Positions 6,162 to 7,944 of a stretch of 7,944 nucleotides of DNA are shown piece after piece. The stretch covers positions 1-7,944 of the forward strand of contig JACREW010000163.1 of assembly GCA_016212685.1 (NCBI GenBank), read 5' to 3'. The notes below the pieces were generated by a model. That model had not been told where the DNA came from and searched no databases. It saw only the letters and a list, made by a program, of their open reading frames with translations. The stretch's first letter is position 1. Each line of letters opens with the position of its first letter. A program made the position numbers and the translations under genes. Source of the stretch: Nitrospirota bacterium. Its GTDB lineage: Bacteria; Nitrospirota; Thermodesulfovibrionia; Thermodesulfovibrionales; Dissulfurispiraceae.

Positions 6162-6166
6162 AATTC

Positions 6167-6958
6167 TTGGATAAACTTGTGTTCTCTAACGGCTCTTATG
6201 AAAGCGCGCCTGAAAAAATTTCGCTGCCGGCCAAAGCAGCGCCTTCATTAAGCCTTTATTGCAGGATCATAGACATCGTTTTTAGGGCGGCCTCTAAGGC
6301 AAAAAATAAAAAATACGGCAACGCGGAATGGTGCGACAGCAGCCTCGAATCGCTTCGCGCTTTGGAATATGTGGGTGTCAGGATAAAGATAACGGGCATA
6401 GACAACTTCAGAAAGCTCGAAGGACCGTGCGTGTTTATCTCAAACCACATGAGCACTCTCGAAACATTCGTGCTTCCGGCAATAATTTCTCCTTTAAAAG
6501 AGGCGACATTCGTAGTGAAAAAAAGCCTTATAGATTATCCTGTGTTTAAGCACCTGATGCGCTCCAGAGATCCCATCGTAGTCGGCAGGACAAATCCGCG
6601 CGAAGATTTGAAGGCAGTGCTTGAGGGAGGCATCGAGAGGTTAGAGGCAGGCAGATCCATTATCATATTCCCCCAGACAACAAGGACTGCCGTGCTTGAT
6701 CCTAAAGCTTTCAACACTATCGGAATAAAACTCGCGCAAAGGGCGAATGTGCCTGTAGTGCCCGTAGCGCTGAAAACCGATGCGTGGGGCAACGGCAAAT
6801 ACCTCAAGGATTTCGGCAAGATAGACCGGTCTAAAAAAGTGTATTTCGCCTTCGGAGAGCCTCTATGGATTAAAGGCAGAGGCGCAGAAGAACACAACAG
6901 GATCATAGAATTTATAAGCGGCAAGTTGAAAGAATGGAGTAATAGAGCATTGAAGTGA
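6167..6958 (+). CDS. PlsC-like lysophospholipid (1-acylglycerol-3-phosphate) acyltransferase
   Basis: The 263-residue protein begins at TTG, supported by the strong ribosome binding site upstream. It belongs to the LPLAT/PlsC family, which transfers acyl chains to lysophosphatidic acid or related acceptors at the inner membrane face. Motif I is VFISNHMSTLET (His94, then Glu99), an H-x4-E variant of the usual H-x4-D. Motif II is represented by IVVGRTNPREDL (137-148), motif III by IIFPQTTRT (166-174) in place of the common FPEGTRS, and motif IV by VPVVPVAL (195-202). The conserved tail includes KTDAWGNGKYLKDFG. There is no clear transmembrane helix at the N-terminus, so membrane association would be peripheral or via the short hydrophobic segment around 100-110. 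It is probably co-transcribed with the HD-domain gene. The acyl acceptor is not certain from sequence. Confidence 0.88.
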   Translation: MDKLVFSNGSYESAPEKISLPAKAAPSLSLYCRIIDIVFRAASKAKNKKYGNAEWCDSSLESLRALEYVGVRIKITGIDNFRKLEGPCVFISNHMSTLETFVLPAIISPLKEATFVVKKSLIDYPVFKHLMRSRDPIVVGRTNPREDLKAVLEGGIERLEAGRSIIIFPQTTRTAVLDPKAFNTIGIKLAQRANVPVVPVALKTDAWGNGKYLKDFGKIDRSKKVYFAFGEPLWIKGRGAEEHNRIIEFISGKLKEWSNRALK

Positions 6959-6968
6959 TGTAAAATTT

Positions 6969-7944
6969 TTATCTTTTATTTAATGCCCTCTCCACTGTCT
7001 TTATCGCGCAGAATTCTCCGCACATACTGCATACCTCATCCATGCCCGGCGGCACTTCTCCGCGCAACCTTCTTACTTTATCGGGATTAAAGCTCATTGA
7101 CGCCTGCCCTTCCCAATCGAGGTTTTTCCTGAAATGAGCCATTTTTTTGTCCTTTTCAATGGCAGAGGAAATGCCCTTTGCAATATCCGCCGCATGTGCC
7201 GCTATCTTTGAGGCGATAACGCCTTCGATAACATCGTCGATATCGGGGAGTCTTATATGCTCGGACGGGGTAACATAGCACAGGAAATCAGCGCCTGCGG
7301 CTCCGGCGATAGCTCCGCCTATTGCCGCTGTGATGTGATCATAGCCCATGCCGCAATCCGTAACTAATGGGCCGAGCACATAAAACGGAGCGCCCTTGCA
7401 TATCTCCTTCTGCATCTTTATATTCAGCTCGACCTGATTCAAAGGCACATGGCCGGGACCTTCGATGATTGTCTGAACGCCTTCGGCAAGAGCGGTATCG
7501 CGCAGTTCGCCGAGGGTTAAAAGCTCTTCAAGCTGGCTCCTGTCCGTCGCGTCCGCAAGGCATCCGGGCCTGAACCCGTCGCCGAGGCTGAGAGTTAAAT
7601 CATATTTTTTAGCCATCTCAAGAAGCCTGTCGTATTGTTCGTATAGGGGATTTTCTTTATTGTTGTAAATCATCCACTCCAGCAAAAACGCCCCTCCCCT
7701 GCTCACTACATCGAGAATGCGCCTGTCTTCTCTAAGGCGCTCAATCGCTTTTAATGTAATGCCGCAATGAACTGTTACAAAATCAACGCCTTCCTTTGCA
7801 TGATCTTCAATAACGGCAAAAAGATCGTCCGGATTCATTTTGGCGATATGTCCGTGCTTTTCCACCGTCTGCACTATAGTCTCATAAATCGGTACCGTGC
7901 CCACGGCAACCTGAGATTTTTTTATTAATTCATTTCTTAAATCA
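6969..7944 (-). CDS. thiC: Phosphomethylpyrimidine synthase, N-terminus beyond the window
   Basis: This non-canonical radical SAM enzyme converts 5-aminoimidazole ribotide to hydroxymethylpyrimidine phosphate for thiamine synthesis. The frame stays open to the right edge, encoding DLRNELIKKSQVAVGTVPIYE across the edge region, so the gene is cut by the window. The internal GTG at 7904 should not be taken as the start. Visible signatures are GTVPIYETI, DFVTVHCGIT, GGAFLLEWM, LSLGDGFRPGCLADATD, EGPGHVPLNQVE, YVLGPLVTDCGMGYDHITAAIGGA and CYVTPSEHIRLPD. The C-terminal iron-sulfur ligand cluster reads CSMCGEFC, one residue shorter than the textbook C-x2-C-x4-C. About 324 residues are present of a protein usually about 425-430 long in the short type. 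It converges on the acyltransferase gene with 10 bases between the stops. Any TPP riboswitch would lie outside the window. Confidence 0.96.
   Translation of the reverse strand, partial: DLRNELIKKSQVAVGTVPIYETIVQTVEKHGHIAKMNPDDLFAVIEDHAKEGVDFVTVHCGITLKAIERLREDRRILDVVSRGGAFLLEWMIYNNKENPLYEQYDRLLEMAKKYDLTLSLGDGFRPGCLADATDRSQLEELLTLGELRDTALAEGVQTIIEGPGHVPLNQVELNIKMQKEICKGAPFYVLGPLVTDCGMGYDHITAAIGGAIAGAAGADFLCYVTPSEHIRLPDIDDVIEGVIASKIAAHAADIAKGISSAIEKDKKMAHFRKNLDWEGQASMSFNPDKVRRLRGEVPPGMDEVCSMCGEFCAIKTVERALNKR

Noticed and set aside
6535..6924. 129-codon minus-strand frame opposite the acyltransferase gene
   Set aside because: The plus strand encodes conserved LPLAT motifs throughout. The antisense product has no coherent domain.
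6956..6985. T-rich stretch between the acyltransferase and thiC genes as an intrinsic terminator
   Set aside because: There are T runs but no GC-rich stem before them on either strand, and the stop codons are only 10 bases apart.
7902..7944. thiC start at the internal GTG (7904), giving a 311-residue protein
   Set aside because: The frame stays open to the window edge with ThiC-like sequence before VGTVPIY, so the gene continues outside. A 311-residue ThiC would lack its N-terminal domain.

Overview
The window looks like bacterial chromosome. Housekeeping genes of moderate GC surround a visibly A+T-rich stretch at positions 437-2385 that has the structure of an integron gene cassette. Adenosylcobalamin-dependent ribonucleotide reductase, the ThiC type and the style of the lipid and envelope genes suggest an anaerobic or microaerophilic Gram-negative lineage. 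Nitrospirota or a deltaproteobacterial relative is plausible, but that is inference and weakly supported.

Left region (1-442): the 3' end of one open reading frame overlaps a small four-cysteine putative zinc-ribbon gene. Directly after that gene lies a 72-bp imperfect hairpin (371-442) with the layout of an attC recombination site. It has an AAC core at one end, GTTATGT at the other, paired inner arms, one unpaired A in the left arm, and a 13-nt apical loop.

Cassette (437-2385): two A+T-rich genes in the same direction encode a putative type II restriction endonuclease (PD-(D/E)XK core GLD...GEAK) and a beta-class DNA methyltransferase (DPPF, then DCFCGSGTT). The methyltransferase reading frame ends inside a second attC-like hairpin (2320-2391). 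The two hairpins share 17 identical bases across the apical loop and are in direct orientation, so the restriction-modification pair is bracketed as one mobile cassette. No integrase or attI is visible. By the orientation of the attC sites these would lie to the left, and 2385/2386 would be the distal end of the array. The second attC's crossover site coincides with the stop codon of pdxJ.

Minus-strand cluster (5579 down to 2386): nrdJ, a DUF218/ElyC-like membrane protein and pdxJ follow each other with short gaps of 21 and 11 bases, consistent with one operon. They serve deoxynucleotide synthesis, envelope biogenesis (inferred) and vitamin B6 synthesis.

Plus-strand pair (5604-6958): an HD-domain phosphohydrolase and a PlsC-like acyltransferase, probably co-transcribed. 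They diverge from nrdJ across only 24 bases. That gap contains a perfect 13-bp palindrome made of two back-to-back TATAAT boxes, and neither gene has a visible ribosome binding site, which suggests a symmetric bidirectional promoter giving leaderless mRNAs.

Right end (6969-7944, minus): the C-terminal three quarters or so of thiC (thiamine pyrimidine synthesis), cut by the window edge, converging on the acyltransferase gene with 10 bases between them.

The most notable element is the restriction-modification cassette and its junction with pdxJ. The other genes look like ordinary core genes with a few local oddities.
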